From NCBI GenBank assembly GCA_964614695.1, contig CAZTMB010000002.1, forward strand, positions 14,983-78,982: 64,000 bases of DNA, in the 5' to 3' direction. Each line of letters begins with the position of its first letter. Within the stretch, counting starts at the first letter, position 1. The notes under the pieces are model-generated. The model did not search any database, had not been told where the DNA came from, and saw nothing but the letters and a program-made list of their open reading frames with translations. The stretch comes from VGXO01 sp964614695. Its GTDB lineage: Bacteria > Planctomycetota > Phycisphaerae > Phycisphaerales > SM1A02. A program made the translations under genes and the position numbers. Shown in pieces: positions 56,401 through 64,000 of the stretch.

Positions 56401-57009
56401 TCACTTCCGGACCGCGGGACGGTCGTCGGGTTCGGCCCGCTGACGCGCCTTCTCGAGCGGCACGCAGTGGAAGGTGATCGTGCACTCGCCGACCTTGGGT
56501 TCCTTGCCCTTGCGGCGAAGCGACTGGCGGATCTCCATCTCGAGCGTGCAGTTGAAGGCCTCGCCCGTGGCGACCCGCTCGGCGACCTCCTCGCTGCGGG
56601 TGACCCGGTACACCGCCGGCCCGAGGCAGGGGCGTCGGAACCGGTAGTTCATCTCCTTGCAGACCACCATGTAGTCGGGTCCGCAGCGAGCGAAGAGGTA
56701 CATGCCCGCAGCGACCTCGCAGTTGCCCAGCAGCGCCGCACCCGCCATCGCGTTGTACCAATTGCGATTGATGCGCCGGAAGGGCAGCACCGCCGTGAAG
56801 GTGTCCGCGTCGACCTTGCGCAGGCTCAGTCCCGAGCGGAACGCGTAGGGCAGCCACACGAGCGAACAGACCTTGTGCCAGAAGTCGTTGCGGACGCTGA
56901 GGCGACCGATGAACGACTCGAAGCGCTGCATGAACGTGCGGCGTCGCGACGGGCGGGCGAGCGCCTCGCGAGCGACGGAACCTTCGGATGGCAGGGGAAC
57001 GCTCGACAC
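56401..57009 (-). CDS. hotdog-fold (DUF4442/acyl-CoA thioesterase-like) protein
   Basis: A 202-residue protein. The core (about 55-190) matches a hotdog thioesterase of the DUF4442/YiiD C-terminal type: YAFRSGLSLRKVDADTFTAV, RRINRNWYNAMAGAALLGNC, MVVCKEMNYRFRRPCLGPAV, and a beta-strand series ending GECTITFHCVPLEKARQRAE. The Asn-Trp-Tyr-Asn-Ala-Met segment is the usual start of the central hotdog helix. Start GTG at 57009 lacks a ribosome site; ATG at codon 27 would also give a complete domain. A TAGCAT box lies at 57055-57050. Substrate is unknown. Confidence 0.75.
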   Translation of the reverse strand: MSSVPLPSEGSVAREALARPSRRRTFMQRFESFIGRLSVRNDFWHKVCSLVWLPYAFRSGLSLRKVDADTFTAVLPFRRINRNWYNAMAGAALLGNCEVAAGMYLFARCGPDYMVVCKEMNYRFRRPCLGPAVYRVTRSEEVAERVATGEAFNCTLEMEIRQSLRRKGKEPKVGECTITFHCVPLEKARQRAEPDDRPAVRK

Positions 57010-57049
57010 GGTCGGGAAGCGCCGTCGGAGGGCGGGTGTGGGAAGAGGG

Positions 57050-57097
57050 ATGCTAAGTCCGGTCGCGTCGGGAATCCACCGTCGCTGCCGTTAGCAT
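57050..57097. promoter_or_regulatory. divergent pair of TAGCAT -10 boxes
   Basis: TAGCAT on the minus strand at 57055-57050 (hotdog gene) and TAGCAT on the plus strand at 57092-57097 (isomerase gene), 36 bases apart. Both give leaders rather than leaderless starts. Confidence 0.5.
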
Positions 57098-57125
57098 CGC
57101 CCCGACCCTCGATTGAAACGGAGAA

Positions 57126-57971
57126 ATGCCCGTGCGCGAACCCGCCGCCTGCCCCTCGCCCTCCGTCTGCAGTTGGAGCCTTCGACCTCGCGACGCCGCG
57201 GAGCTCGCAACCCTCGTCCGCGAGACTGGCGGGGCTTCCGTCCAACTGGCGTTGATGCCGCTCCTCGATGGCGGCGCCTGGGCGGATGCGCCCGCCACGC
57301 TCTCGGGCGCGGGCATCGCGATCGCAAGCGGCATGGTCTCGATGGCGGGCGAGGACTACTCGAGGCTCGAGTCGATCGCCCGCACCGGCGGCGTTCGCCC
57401 CGACGCGACCTGGCCGGAGAACCTCCGCCGCTGCCGCGAGGCCGCGGCGATCGCGGAGGATCTTGGCCTGCGGCTCGTCACCTTCCACGCGGGCTTCATT
57501 CCCGAGGACGCGGCGGATCCCGGTCGCGAGGCGGTGCTCGCTCGGCTGCGGGAACTCGCGGATCTCTTCGCCGATCGCGGCATCCGGATCGGCCTCGAGA
57601 CGGGGCAGGAGACCGCGGACACGCTGCTCGAGGCGCTCGAATCCCTCGATCGCCCCGAGGTCGGCGTCAACTTCGATCCGGCGAACATGATCCTCTACGG
57701 GATGGGCGATCCGGTCGCGTCGCTTCGCAAGCTCGCCCCGCGGGTCGTCGCGATGCACGCCAAGGACGCGGTTCCGACCGCGGTTCCGGGCACCTGGGGT
57801 CGAGAAGTCCCGCTTGGCGAGGGCGCGGTCGATTGGTCGGCGCTCCTCGCGGTCGCGGCGATGATCCGGGACCTTCCCATCGCGATCGAACGCGAGGCCG
57901 GCGAGCATCGCGTCGCGGAGATCCGCCTCGCCCGCGAGCGACTCGCGCAGTGGTGGCCGGCGGGCGTCTGA
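57126..57971 (+). CDS. sugar phosphate isomerase/epimerase (xylose isomerase-like TIM barrel)
   Basis: A 281-residue TIM-barrel protein, shorter than and distinct from the one at 43815. Metal-site motifs: Glu in RIGLETGQETADTLLEALE, Asp in VGVNFDPANMILYG, His in RVVAMHAKDAVPTA, Glu in PIAIEREAGEHRVAEI. GREVPLGEGAVDWSALLAVA is the phosphate/substrate loop region of IolE/Hyi-type enzymes. GGAG (57120-57123) is only two bases from the ATG but eight from a GTG at 57132, so translation may start there. Substrate unknown. Confidence 0.85.
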   Translation: MPVREPAACPSPSVCSWSLRPRDAAELATLVRETGGASVQLALMPLLDGGAWADAPATLSGAGIAIASGMVSMAGEDYSRLESIARTGGVRPDATWPENLRRCREAAAIAEDLGLRLVTFHAGFIPEDAADPGREAVLARLRELADLFADRGIRIGLETGQETADTLLEALESLDRPEVGVNFDPANMILYGMGDPVASLRKLAPRVVAMHAKDAVPTAVPGTWGREVPLGEGAVDWSALLAVAAMIRDLPIAIEREAGEHRVAEIRLARERLAQWWPAGV

Positions 57972-57983
57972 CCAAAGCCCGCG

Positions 57984-57999
57984 TAGCATCCGTCTCGAC
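57984..57999 (+). promoter_or_regulatory. -10 box close to the FmdB-like start
   Basis: TAGCAT (57984-57989), ten bases, ATG at 58000. The transcript would start about four bases before the ATG or be leaderless. No ribosome site. Confidence 0.45.
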
Positions 58000-58296
58000 A
58001 TGCCCACTTACCGATACGTCACCGTGAAACCCGACGGCAGCGACGGCGAGCCGTTCGAGGTCTTCCAGCGGATGAGCGATCCGGCGCTCGAGCGCCATCC
58101 CGAGACCGGCGAGCCGGTGCGTCGCGTGCCGGTCGTGCCGAACCTGCCGCTCACTCACGGCGATGCCGCGGAGAAGCAGAAGCTCTCGAACAAGAACCTC
58201 GAGCGCCTCGGCTTCACCAAGTACGAGCGGGCCGGCGACGGCTTCTACGAACGCAAGGCGGGCAAGGAAGGTCCGCGGACGATCTCCGCGGACTGA
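58000..58296 (+). CDS. cysteine-free FmdB-like small protein
   Basis: A 98-residue protein whose first 50 residues follow the FmdB zinc-ribbon pattern: MPTYRYVTVKPDGSDGEPFE at the start, VFQRMSDPALERHPETGEPV, then RRVPVVP. In the family the loops are CxxC...CPxCG; here they are KPDG and HPETG, so every zinc-binding Cys is replaced. The C-terminal half (NKNLERLGFTKYERAGDGFY, ERKAGKEGP) is a conserved-looking extension of its own. Zinc binding is therefore unlikely, and the gene probably has a new role. It precedes ligA by 28 bases and may be co-transcribed with it. Confidence 0.65.
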   Translation: MPTYRYVTVKPDGSDGEPFEVFQRMSDPALERHPETGEPVRRVPVVPNLPLTHGDAAEKQKLSNKNLERLGFTKYERAGDGFYERKAGKEGPRTISAD

Positions 58297-58324
58297 ACGC
58301 ACTCGAAGCGCGAGTGGGGACGCG

Positions 58325-60385
58325 ATGAGCAAGCGAACGGGTTCCGGTTCGGCGAAGCGCGGCGGCACGGAAGCGGCCCGGATCGAGACGCTTCGCGAAC
58401 TGCTGCGCCGCGCCGATCGGGCCTACTACGTCGACGCCGATCCGATCATGTCGGATCCCGAGTACGACCGGCTGCTGGCGGAACTGGCCGAGCTCGAGGC
58501 GAAGCACCCCGAACTCGACGATCCCGACAGCCCGACGCGGCGCGTCGGCGGCGAACCGATCGACGGCTTCGAGACCGCGCGGCACGCGGTGCCGATGCGG
58601 TCGATCGACAACACGTACTCGATCGAGGATCTCGAGTCGTGGATCGAGCGGGTCACCAAGCTGCTGCGCGAGGAGGAGGCGATCGCCGAGGACGCGGATC
58701 CTGTCCTCGTCTGCGATCCGAAGATCGACGGCCTTGCGGTGAGCCTTCGCTACGAGGACGGCCGCCTCGTGCGGGCGACGACGCGCGGCGACGGCGAGAA
58801 GGGCGACGTCGTCACCGAGAACGTCCGCACGATTCGTGGCATCCCGCTGCGGCTCGAGACCGAGGCGCCGCCCGAGGTCCTCGAGATCCGCGGCGAGATC
58901 TTCCTGCCCGATCGCGAGTTCGATCGCCTCAACGCCGAGCGCGAGGCGGCGGGGGAGGCGCTCTTCGCGAACGCCCGCAACGCCGCGGCGGGGACGCTGA
59001 AGCTGCTCGATCCCCGCATCGTCGCGTCGCGCCGGCTGGCCTTCTCCGCGCATGGCCGCGGCGAGGTCGTCGGCTCGATCGACGCCGCGGGGCACTGGGC
59101 GTTTCTCTCGCGGATTCGCGGCTGGGGCGTGCCGGTCGAGCCGCTGGCGGTGCAGGCGAAGCGCCCGAAGGACGCGGTCAAGGCGGTCGAGACCTTCGCC
59201 GAGAAGCGGCGCTCGCTCGGCTATGCCTGCGACGGCATGGTGGTGCGGGTCGACGCGTTCGCGATGCAGCAGGCGCTCGGCTCGACCTCGAAGGCGCCGC
59301 GCTGGTGCATCGCGTTCAAGTACCCGCCCGATCGCGCGACGAGCCGGCTGATCGAGGTCGCCTGGCAGGTCGGCAAGGGCGGGACGCTGACGCCTCGCGC
59401 GACGATGGAACCGGTGCTGCTCGCCGGCACGACCGTGCGCCATGCGACGCTCCACAACATCGAGGAGATCCGCCGCAAGGACATTCGCCTCGGCGACGTC
59501 GTCGAGGTCGAGAAGGCCGGCGAGATCATTCCCCAGGTCGTCGCGCCGGTCGCGAAGGAGCGCACCGGCAAGGAGCGTCCGATCGAGCCGCCGAGCCATT
59601 GCCCCGAGTGCAAGGGGCCGGTCGAGCAGGAGGGGCCCAAGCTCTTCTGCGTGAACCCCGAGTGCCCCGCGCAGTTCCGCGAGAAGGTCAAGTGGTTCGC
59701 GGGCCGCGGGCAGATGGACCTCGAGGGCTTCGGCGAGAAGCTCGTCGACCAGCTCGTCGATGCGAAGCTCGTCACGCACTTCGCGGACTTGTTCGAACTC
59801 TCGAAGGACGACCTGCTCGCCCTCGAGCGGGTCGGAGAGACCTCGGCGCAGAACCTGCTCGACGCGGCCGAAGACGCCAAGTCGCGCGGCCTTGCCAAGG
59901 TCCTTTCGGGGCTCGGCATCCGTCATGTCGGGGCTGCCACGGCGAAGACCATCGCTCGCCACTACCCCGATGCCGACGCGCTTCGGAAGGCCACCGCCGA
60001 GGAACTCGAGGCGTTGCCCGACTTCGGTCCCATCACCGCGGCGGCGGTCGCGGAGTACCTGCACTCGAAGGCGGCGGGCGAGACGTTCCACCGCCTCGCG
60101 AAGGCGGGCGTCGATCTCACGAGCCGCGAGTACCGCAAGTCGGGCGGCGAGGCGACCGGCCCCTTCGCCGGCAAGACCGTCGTGCTGACCGGCGAACTCG
60201 AGAAGTTCACGCGGCCCGAACTGACCGAGCGGCTCGAAGCGCTCGGTGCGAAGGTCACCGGCAGCGTCTCCAAGAAGACCGACCTCGTCATCGCCGGGGA
60301 GTCTGCCGGCAGCAAGTTGACCAAGGCGAACGAACTGGGCATCGAGGTCTGGGACGAGAAGCAGTTGCTTGAGGCCTTGGGGTAG
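58325..60385 (+). CDS. ligA: NAD-dependent DNA ligase LigA
   Basis: Seals nicks in replication and repair using NAD+. The 686-residue length is normal. Domain Ia YYVDADPIMSDPEYDRLLAE, adenylation Lys in VCDPKIDGLAVSLRYEDGRL, RGDGEKGDVVTENVRTI, EIRGEIFLPDREFDRLN, NARNAAAGTLKLLDP, DGMVVRVDAF, WCIAFKYPP; the OB fold VGKGGTLTPRATMEPVLLAG; the zinc finger CPECKGPVEQ and CVNPECPAQF; HhH repeats and a C-terminal BRCT domain (GKTVVLTGELEKFTRPELTE). All canonical. Start ATG 58325 lacks a strong ribosome site. Confidence 0.97.
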   Translation: MSKRTGSGSAKRGGTEAARIETLRELLRRADRAYYVDADPIMSDPEYDRLLAELAELEAKHPELDDPDSPTRRVGGEPIDGFETARHAVPMRSIDNTYSIEDLESWIERVTKLLREEEAIAEDADPVLVCDPKIDGLAVSLRYEDGRLVRATTRGDGEKGDVVTENVRTIRGIPLRLETEAPPEVLEIRGEIFLPDREFDRLNAEREAAGEALFANARNAAAGTLKLLDPRIVASRRLAFSAHGRGEVVGSIDAAGHWAFLSRIRGWGVPVEPLAVQAKRPKDAVKAVETFAEKRRSLGYACDGMVVRVDAFAMQQALGSTSKAPRWCIAFKYPPDRATSRLIEVAWQVGKGGTLTPRATMEPVLLAGTTVRHATLHNIEEIRRKDIRLGDVVEVEKAGEIIPQVVAPVAKERTGKERPIEPPSHCPECKGPVEQEGPKLFCVNPECPAQFREKVKWFAGRGQMDLEGFGEKLVDQLVDAKLVTHFADLFELSKDDLLALERVGETSAQNLLDAAEDAKSRGLAKVLSGLGIRHVGAATAKTIARHYPDADALRKATAEELEALPDFGPITAAAVAEYLHSKAAGETFHRLAKAGVDLTSREYRKSGGEATGPFAGKTVVLTGELEKFTRPELTERLEALGAKVTGSVSKKTDLVIAGESAGSKLTKANELGIEVWDEKQLLEALG

Positions 60386-60630
60386 CGTGCGAACCTGATC
60401 GCCGTGCTTTTGGCCTCGCCAAGGCGAACTCGTTCCACCCTGAAGTTCGAGGTCGAGGCGTCCCTGTTCCGGAGTCTCCAAGCTGCTCCATTCAGGGCGG
60501 GGCCGAACCGCCATGCGGGGCGGAGTTCGCGAGGGCTGGGTTTGGCCGGGCATGAGCGTCGCAGGAAGCTGCTTGCGGCGTCGTGACGACCCACCAACGA
60601 CGCCGCTTCGGTCATACTCTCGACCTCGCC

Positions 60631-61203
60631 ATGCGTCCCCGAAGCGAACGAGACCGAACGCCCCCGTATCGCGGCCCGATGTGGCAGGTGGTGCTCGGTC
60701 TGCGCAGCCTGCTCGTCAAGATCGCGGTCTTCGTGGTGATGGCGGCGCTTCTCGCGTGGGCGCTCGGCGGCACGCTCTGGCCGCGGACCTCGATCCGCAA
60801 GATCGGAACGCCCGTCGTCTGCAACGGCGTGCCGGTCGTGCTGGTGCATCAGGTGCGCGAACCTCGCGCGACCTACGGCATCGCGCGGGTCGGCGCCGAG
60901 GGCGCAATCGTCGAGCGCACGCCGAAGGTCGAGGAGATGACGCCCGCGTGGCGCGATGCGATGACCGTTGTCGCCTCGCCGGATGGTTCCGCTGCGGCGT
61001 TTGCGTTTCAGGTCTTGGATCGCTGGATGGTCGGCGTGATCGAGTCGCCGGCGGATCTTGCCTCGGGCGGATGGCGCGATGTCGAGGTGATCGATCGTCT
61101 CGAAGCCGCGCGGCAACTCGCCCGCTTCGCCGCCGGCTTGCCGCTTCAAGATGAAGCGACGCAGCGGGCAGCCCGCGAGACCGTGCTCGAAGCGGGGGAG
61201 TAG
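60631..61203 (+). CDS. small single-pass membrane protein of unknown function
   Basis: A 190-residue protein from ATG 60631: a basic N-terminus, one transmembrane segment (about 31-52, LLVKIAVFVVMAALLAWALG), then an extracytoplasmic domain of about 130 residues with a hydrophobic core (PVVCNGVPVVLVHQVREPRA, AAFAFQVLDRWMVGVIESPA). No family is recognised. CATACT at 60613-60618, 12 bases before the ATG, is a candidate -10 box. It converges on uppP across the repeat-rich junction. Confidence 0.6.
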   Translation: MRPRSERDRTPPYRGPMWQVVLGLRSLLVKIAVFVVMAALLAWALGGTLWPRTSIRKIGTPVVCNGVPVVLVHQVREPRATYGIARVGAEGAIVERTPKVEEMTPAWRDAMTVVASPDGSAAAFAFQVLDRWMVGVIESPADLASGGWRDVEVIDRLEAARQLARFAAGLPLQDEATQRAARETVLEAGE

Positions 61204-61243
61204 GGCGGGGACGTGTGGCGCGATCGTCGCGTTTGACTCTCGC

Positions 61244-61273
61244 TGCTCGGTGGACCGCGGGCGTCTCGCCCGC
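61244..61273 (+). repeat. dispersed repeat unit, copy 1 (contains triloop hairpin)
   Basis: A 30-bp unit starting TGCTCGGTGGACCGC, identical to 61389-61418. Its core is a hairpin, GCGGGCG-TCT-CGCCCGC (7-bp stem, TCT loop). It lies between convergent genes. Confidence 0.8.
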
Positions 61274-61304
61274 ATCGGCGGGTTCACCAGTCGGCGGCTG
61301 CACG

Positions 61305-61321
61305 GCAGGCCAGAGGCCTGC
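61305..61321 (+). repeat. triloop hairpin of the repeat cluster
   Basis: GCAGGCC-AGA-GGCCTGC: 7-bp stem with an AGA loop, the complement of the TCT loop of the flanking units. It lies between the two 30-bp copies. Confidence 0.7.
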
Positions 61322-61388
61322 GCTCCACGGGTTGGCGAGTCGTCGAGCGTGTGTTTGCTGAACCGGGGGGGTATCAACGGGACCGTGG

Positions 61389-61418
61389 TGCTCGGTGGAC
61401 CGCGGGCGTCTCGCCCGC
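61389..61418 (+). repeat. dispersed repeat unit, copy 2, at the edge of an assembly gap
   Basis: Exact copy of the 30-bp unit at 61244-61273. The contig breaks four bases later, as expected for a multi-copy repeat. Confidence 0.8.
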
Positions 61419-61422
61419 CAGG

Positions 61423-61522
61423 NNNNNNNNNNNNNNNNNNNNNNNNNNNNNNNNNNNNNNNNNNNNNNNNNNNNNNNNNNNNNNNNNNNNNNNNNNNNNN
61501 NNNNNNNNNNNNNNNNNNNNNN
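61423..61522. other. assembly gap (100 N)
   Basis: Exactly 100 N. The flanks do not match each other, unlike the other gap. It removes the last residues of uppP and probably further copies of the hairpin repeat. Confidence 0.95.
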
Positions 61523-62404
61523 GCAGAGCGCGATCCGCCACCAGCCGAAGAGCGCCATGCCGTGCTTCGTGAGGTATCCGACGAGCCACTTGACCGCGAT
61601 CGCGGCACTGAGCGTCGCGACCGCGATGCCGACGACGACCGGCAGCACGCCGCCGAGATCCTCGATGAAGCCCGACGCGCCGCCTTCATGTCGCAGGATC
61701 GACTTCGCGGCCTTGTAGACACACGCGCCGCCGAGCGTGGGAAGCCCGAGCAGAAACGAGAACTCCGCGGCGTCCTTGGGTCGCAGCCCCGTGACCATGC
61801 CACCCACGATCGTCATCATCGAGCGGCTCGTGCCCGGCCACATCGCGATCGGCTGCAGGAGTCCGACAACGAGTGCCCGCTTCCACGTCATCGATTCGAT
61901 CGAACGGCGGTCCTGCGCCGGGTCGATCGGCGCGGCGCCATCGTTCTCGGCAGCGCCCGACATCGCCGCATCGGCCTGCTCGTGTCGCGCTCGGCGAAGC
62001 CACGGTCCGATGCCGATCAGCAGCACGCCGCCGAGGCCGAGCGCCGCAAGCACCGGGACCGGCCGAAAGAGATGCGCCTCGATGAGGTCGTCGAAAAGCA
62101 CCCCGAGCACCGCCGCCGGCAGGAACGCGATGAAGAGATTGATCAGGAGCCGCAGTCCTGCGGCATCCTTCCCGAAGAGGCCGCGGATCATCGAGAGGAC
62201 CCGCACGCGATAGAGCCCAAGCACCGCGAGGATCGCGCCCCCTTGGATGATGATGTTGAACGCGTCGACCGCCTGCTTCGTCGTCGGGTCGCGATCGAGG
62301 CCGAGCAGCCACGCGGTCAGGATGAGGTGCCCGGTGCTCGAGACCGGCAGGTATTCGGTGATCCCTTCGACGATCCCGAGGATCGCCGCATCGAGGATGG
62401 TCAT
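61523..62404 (-). CDS. uppP: undecaprenyl-diphosphatase UppP, C-terminus lost in assembly gap
   Basis: Integral membrane phosphatase that recycles undecaprenyl diphosphate for cell-wall and glycan carriers, and gives bacitracin resistance. 294 residues are present; the family length is about 270-300, so only the last few residues are missing. Motifs: AILGIVEGITEYLPVSSTGH (acidic/phosphate region), LIQP-type loops, WPGTSRSMMTIVGGMVTGLR (PGxSRS with Met where most members have Gly), and FLLGLPTLGGACVYKA. A hydrophilic insertion near 140-165 is unusual. Start ATG 62404 has no clear ribosome site. It reads away from ilvC by 31 bases on the same strand. Confidence 0.92.
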
Positions 62405-62435
62405 CGTGGGGGTTCGCTGGAGGATCGATCGCGGA

Positions 62436-63566
62436 TCAGTCCGCGCGGTGCCCCGTCGATCGGCTCGCGGCGCCCGGATCGGTGAGCCAAGGCATGAGCG
62501 ATCGCACCGCGGCGCCCGCGACCTCGGTCGGATGGCGATCGGCCTCGCGACGCGTCGCGGCGAGCCAGGCATCGCCGTGGCGGCGATCCTCGGCCATGCG
62601 GCGCGAGAAGGTTCCGTCGGCGATTGCGCGAAGGCGGGCCTCGAGATACGACCGATCGATCAGGCGATCGCGGTCGCGCCAGATCTCGAGCGCCCCGAAC
62701 TCGGCGGTCTCGCTGATCGCCGCTCGCATGCCCGCGGGGCCGCGCTCGTAGAGCAGATCCGCGACCTGCTTCAGCTCATGGATGCACTCGAGGTAGGCCA
62801 GTTCCGCGGGCGCGCCCGCCTCGACCATCACCTCGAACGCGGTCGAGATCGCGGCAAGCAGGCCGCCGCACAGCACCGACTGCTCGCCGAAGAGGTCCGA
62901 CACCGCCTCGGCGGCGAAGGTCGTCTCGACGAGCCCGCTGCGGCCGCAGCCGATGCCGCGGGCCCACGCGAGAGCGCGATCTCGCGCATCGCCCGCGGGA
63001 TCCTGCGCGACGGCGAGCAGCGCCGGGATGCCGCGGCCTTCGAGATAGCGGGCGCGAAGCGTGGTGCCGGGGCCCTTGGGCGCGACCATCGCGATACCCA
63101 GATCCGACCGCGGCAGGACTTCGCCGGCAAAGAGCGAATGGCCGTGCAGGAATCCGATCGTCGCACCGGGCTTCGCGAGTGGATCGAGTAGGTCCCGCGC
63201 GATGGCGCCGTGCGCGGCATCGGGCACGGACATCACGATGAGATCGGCGGCGGGGAGCGCGTTCTTGGGCTCGCGGACCTCGAAGCCTTCGGCGATCGCC
63301 TCCGCGCGGCGGGGGCTCGCGTCTCGGAGGGCGACGATCGGCGCGAGGCCCGAGTCGCGGAGGTTGAGGGCGTGGGCGCGGCCCTGATTCCCGTAGCCGA
63401 GCAGCACGATCATGCGATCGGCGATCGGTTCGAGATCGGCGGGCGTCGGGCCCGGCGTCGGGCCGGCAATCAGCCGCCAGCCCTCGCGGAGCGCGTCGCG
63501 CGGATCGAGCCCCGCCGCAGGCGATGGGCTCGGCGTCGACGCCGAATCTCCGGGAAGGGCGGTCAC
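62436..63566 (-). CDS. ilvC: ketol-acid reductoisomerase (IlvC, class I)
   Basis: Second common step of valine, leucine and isoleucine synthesis (acetohydroxy acid isomerisation and NADPH reduction). The 376 residues include an unusual 50-residue N-terminal extension; class I enzymes have about 330. Core: IVLLGYGNQGRAHALNLRDS (nucleotide fold), FLHGHSLFAGEVLPRSD, MVAPKGPGTTLRARYLEGRG, AWARGIGCGRSGLVETTFAA, EAVSDLFGEQSVLCGG (Mg ligands), ELAYLECIHELKQVADLLYE (Glu pair) and GMRAAISETAEFGAL. GTG at 63566 follows a TATCCT box by seven bases, a leaderless start. No ilvBN neighbours are present. Confidence 0.93.
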   Translation of the reverse strand: MTALPGDSASTPSPSPAAGLDPRDALREGWRLIAGPTPGPTPADLEPIADRMIVLLGYGNQGRAHALNLRDSGLAPIVALRDASPRRAEAIAEGFEVREPKNALPAADLIVMSVPDAAHGAIARDLLDPLAKPGATIGFLHGHSLFAGEVLPRSDLGIAMVAPKGPGTTLRARYLEGRGIPALLAVAQDPAGDARDRALAWARGIGCGRSGLVETTFAAEAVSDLFGEQSVLCGGLLAAISTAFEVMVEAGAPAELAYLECIHELKQVADLLYERGPAGMRAAISETAEFGALEIWRDRDRLIDRSYLEARLRAIADGTFSRRMAEDRRHGDAWLAATRREADRHPTEVAGAAVRSLMPWLTDPGAASRSTGHRAD

Positions 63567-63579
63567 GCGAAGGAGGATA
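63567..63579 (-). promoter_or_regulatory. -10 box of predicted leaderless GTG-start transcript, ilvC
   Basis: Minus strand TATCCT (63579-63574), CCTTCGC, GTG. No attenuator can fit between this box and the start. Confidence 0.55.
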
Positions 63580-63707
63580 TCGGTCTCGGGGACGCGGACC
63601 GCTCGTCGCGAGGCGAGGTCGAGAACTGTTCCGTGCTTCGGACTCAACCGACGTCGGTCGCCTGCCGATATCGGGCGTGGCGGGAGAGAGAGCCTTGGAG
63701 ACCCGCC

Positions 63708-64000
63708 ATGAGCCTGCTCGCGCCCACCGCTCCCTCGGCCTTCGTGAACCGCCGTCGCTTCGAGCGATTCAGCCTGCGGCCGATGTACACCGCCGTGTCG
63801 CTTCGCCGCCGATCCGACGATGCTTCTTCGCGCTTGGACGGCCACGCCTACGACATCGGCGAGGGCGGCGTCAACGTCGAGATCGACGAGCCGATCGTGG
63901 CGGGCGAGCCGATCGAGATCGAGATCGAACTGCCGGGCTGCTCGCGACGGATCGCCGCGCACGGTCGCGTGGTGCGATGCGAGGACGACCCGGCGGATGT
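63708..64000 (+). CDS. PilZ-domain protein, C-terminal part beyond the window
   Basis: First 97 residues of a PilZ domain, the cyclic-di-GMP sensor fold. RRRFERFSLRPMYTAVSLRR contains the RxxxR motif (partly as RRRFER), and DIGEGGVNVEIDEPIVAGEP matches the D-S-x-G-x-G loop with Gly for Ser. A beta-barrel strand EIEIELPGCSRRIAAHGRVV follows. TTGGAG seven bases before the ATG at 63708 supports the start. The gene runs off the window, so other domains are unknown. It may control motility or polysaccharide export. Confidence 0.8.
   Translation, partial: MSLLAPTAPSAFVNRRRFERFSLRPMYTAVSLRRRSDDASSRLDGHAYDIGEGGVNVEIDEPIVAGEPIEIEIELPGCSRRIAAHGRVVRCEDDPAD

Noticed and set aside
60386..60630. Small gene between ligA and the 190-residue membrane protein
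   Set aside because: Frames are short or only extend the downstream gene past its candidate -10 box. No ribosome site or domain is seen.

Overview
The window is a GC-rich bacterial chromosome segment, most likely from a planctomycete of the Phycisphaerae/Phycisphaerales type and probably a draft or metagenome assembly, because it holds two runs of exactly 100 N. The lineage call rests on several features: a secreted protein ending in a dockerin-like EF-hand pair and the terminal sequence GDWGACH, an adjacent DUF1800/DUF1501 pair, an HU protein with a basic N-terminal tail, HpnCDE-type squalene synthesis, envelope genes of the BamD/LptE kind (so a Gram-negative envelope), and flagellar FlhF-FlhG-FliA genes. 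No prophage, insertion sequence or CRISPR array is visible.

Layout. 1-2.6 kb (minus strand): a bamD-like, lptE-like, ftsH series. 2.8-7.4 kb (plus): a lipid kinase, then flhF-flhG and a FliA/WhiG sigma factor with its own promoter and terminator. 7.5-12 kb: a secreted dockerin-like protein, tRNA-Ala(UGC), an SH3-like secreted protein and a TolC-family lipoprotein. 12-20.4 kb: tsaC/sua5, hutU, a large secreted subtilase, hutH and a membrane protein. 20.5-29.4 kb: PfkB-type sugar kinase, S9 prolyl-oligopeptidase-type peptidase, HU, UDP-glucose dehydrogenase, an O6-alkylguanine methyltransferase, a secreted EEP-family protein and glyA. 29.4-39.5 kb: a giant divergent relative of indolepyruvate:ferredoxin oxidoreductase, rlmN, ispH and, divergently, the tightly overlapped hpnC-hpnD-hpnE-queG operon. 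39.5-46.6 kb: lineage-specific envelope proteins around a spurious assembly gap, a TIM-barrel isomerase and a DUF4139 protein. 46.6-57 kb: NAD-glutamate dehydrogenase, ribF-nrnA, a tethered HMA-domain lipoprotein, DUF1501/DUF1800, a polytopic membrane protein and a hotdog-fold protein. 57-64 kb: a second TIM-barrel isomerase, a cysteine-free FmdB-like protein, ligA, a small membrane protein, a repeat-rich convergent junction with an assembly gap, uppP, ilvC and a truncated PilZ protein.

How genes connect. IspH makes isoprenoid precursors, and HpnC/D/E (the divergent neighbour) turn farnesyl diphosphate into squalene for hopanoids. HutH and HutU start histidine breakdown to glutamate, which the NAD-glutamate dehydrogenase could feed into the TCA cycle; hutI and hutG are not in the window. 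FlhF and FlhG place flagella, and FliA would transcribe late flagellar genes.

The most striking regulatory signal is a recurrent TANNNT -10 box only 6-8 bases ahead of the start codon. It occurs at nine genes with no Shine-Dalgarno sequence and predicts leaderless mRNAs. Genes inside operons or with later starts use ordinary AGGAGG-like sites. Other notable points are an oxidoreductase that appears to have lost its Fe-S cysteines, an FmdB-like protein without cysteines, twin triloop hairpin repeats beside one gap, and an exact 55-bp duplication that shows the other gap is an assembly artefact.
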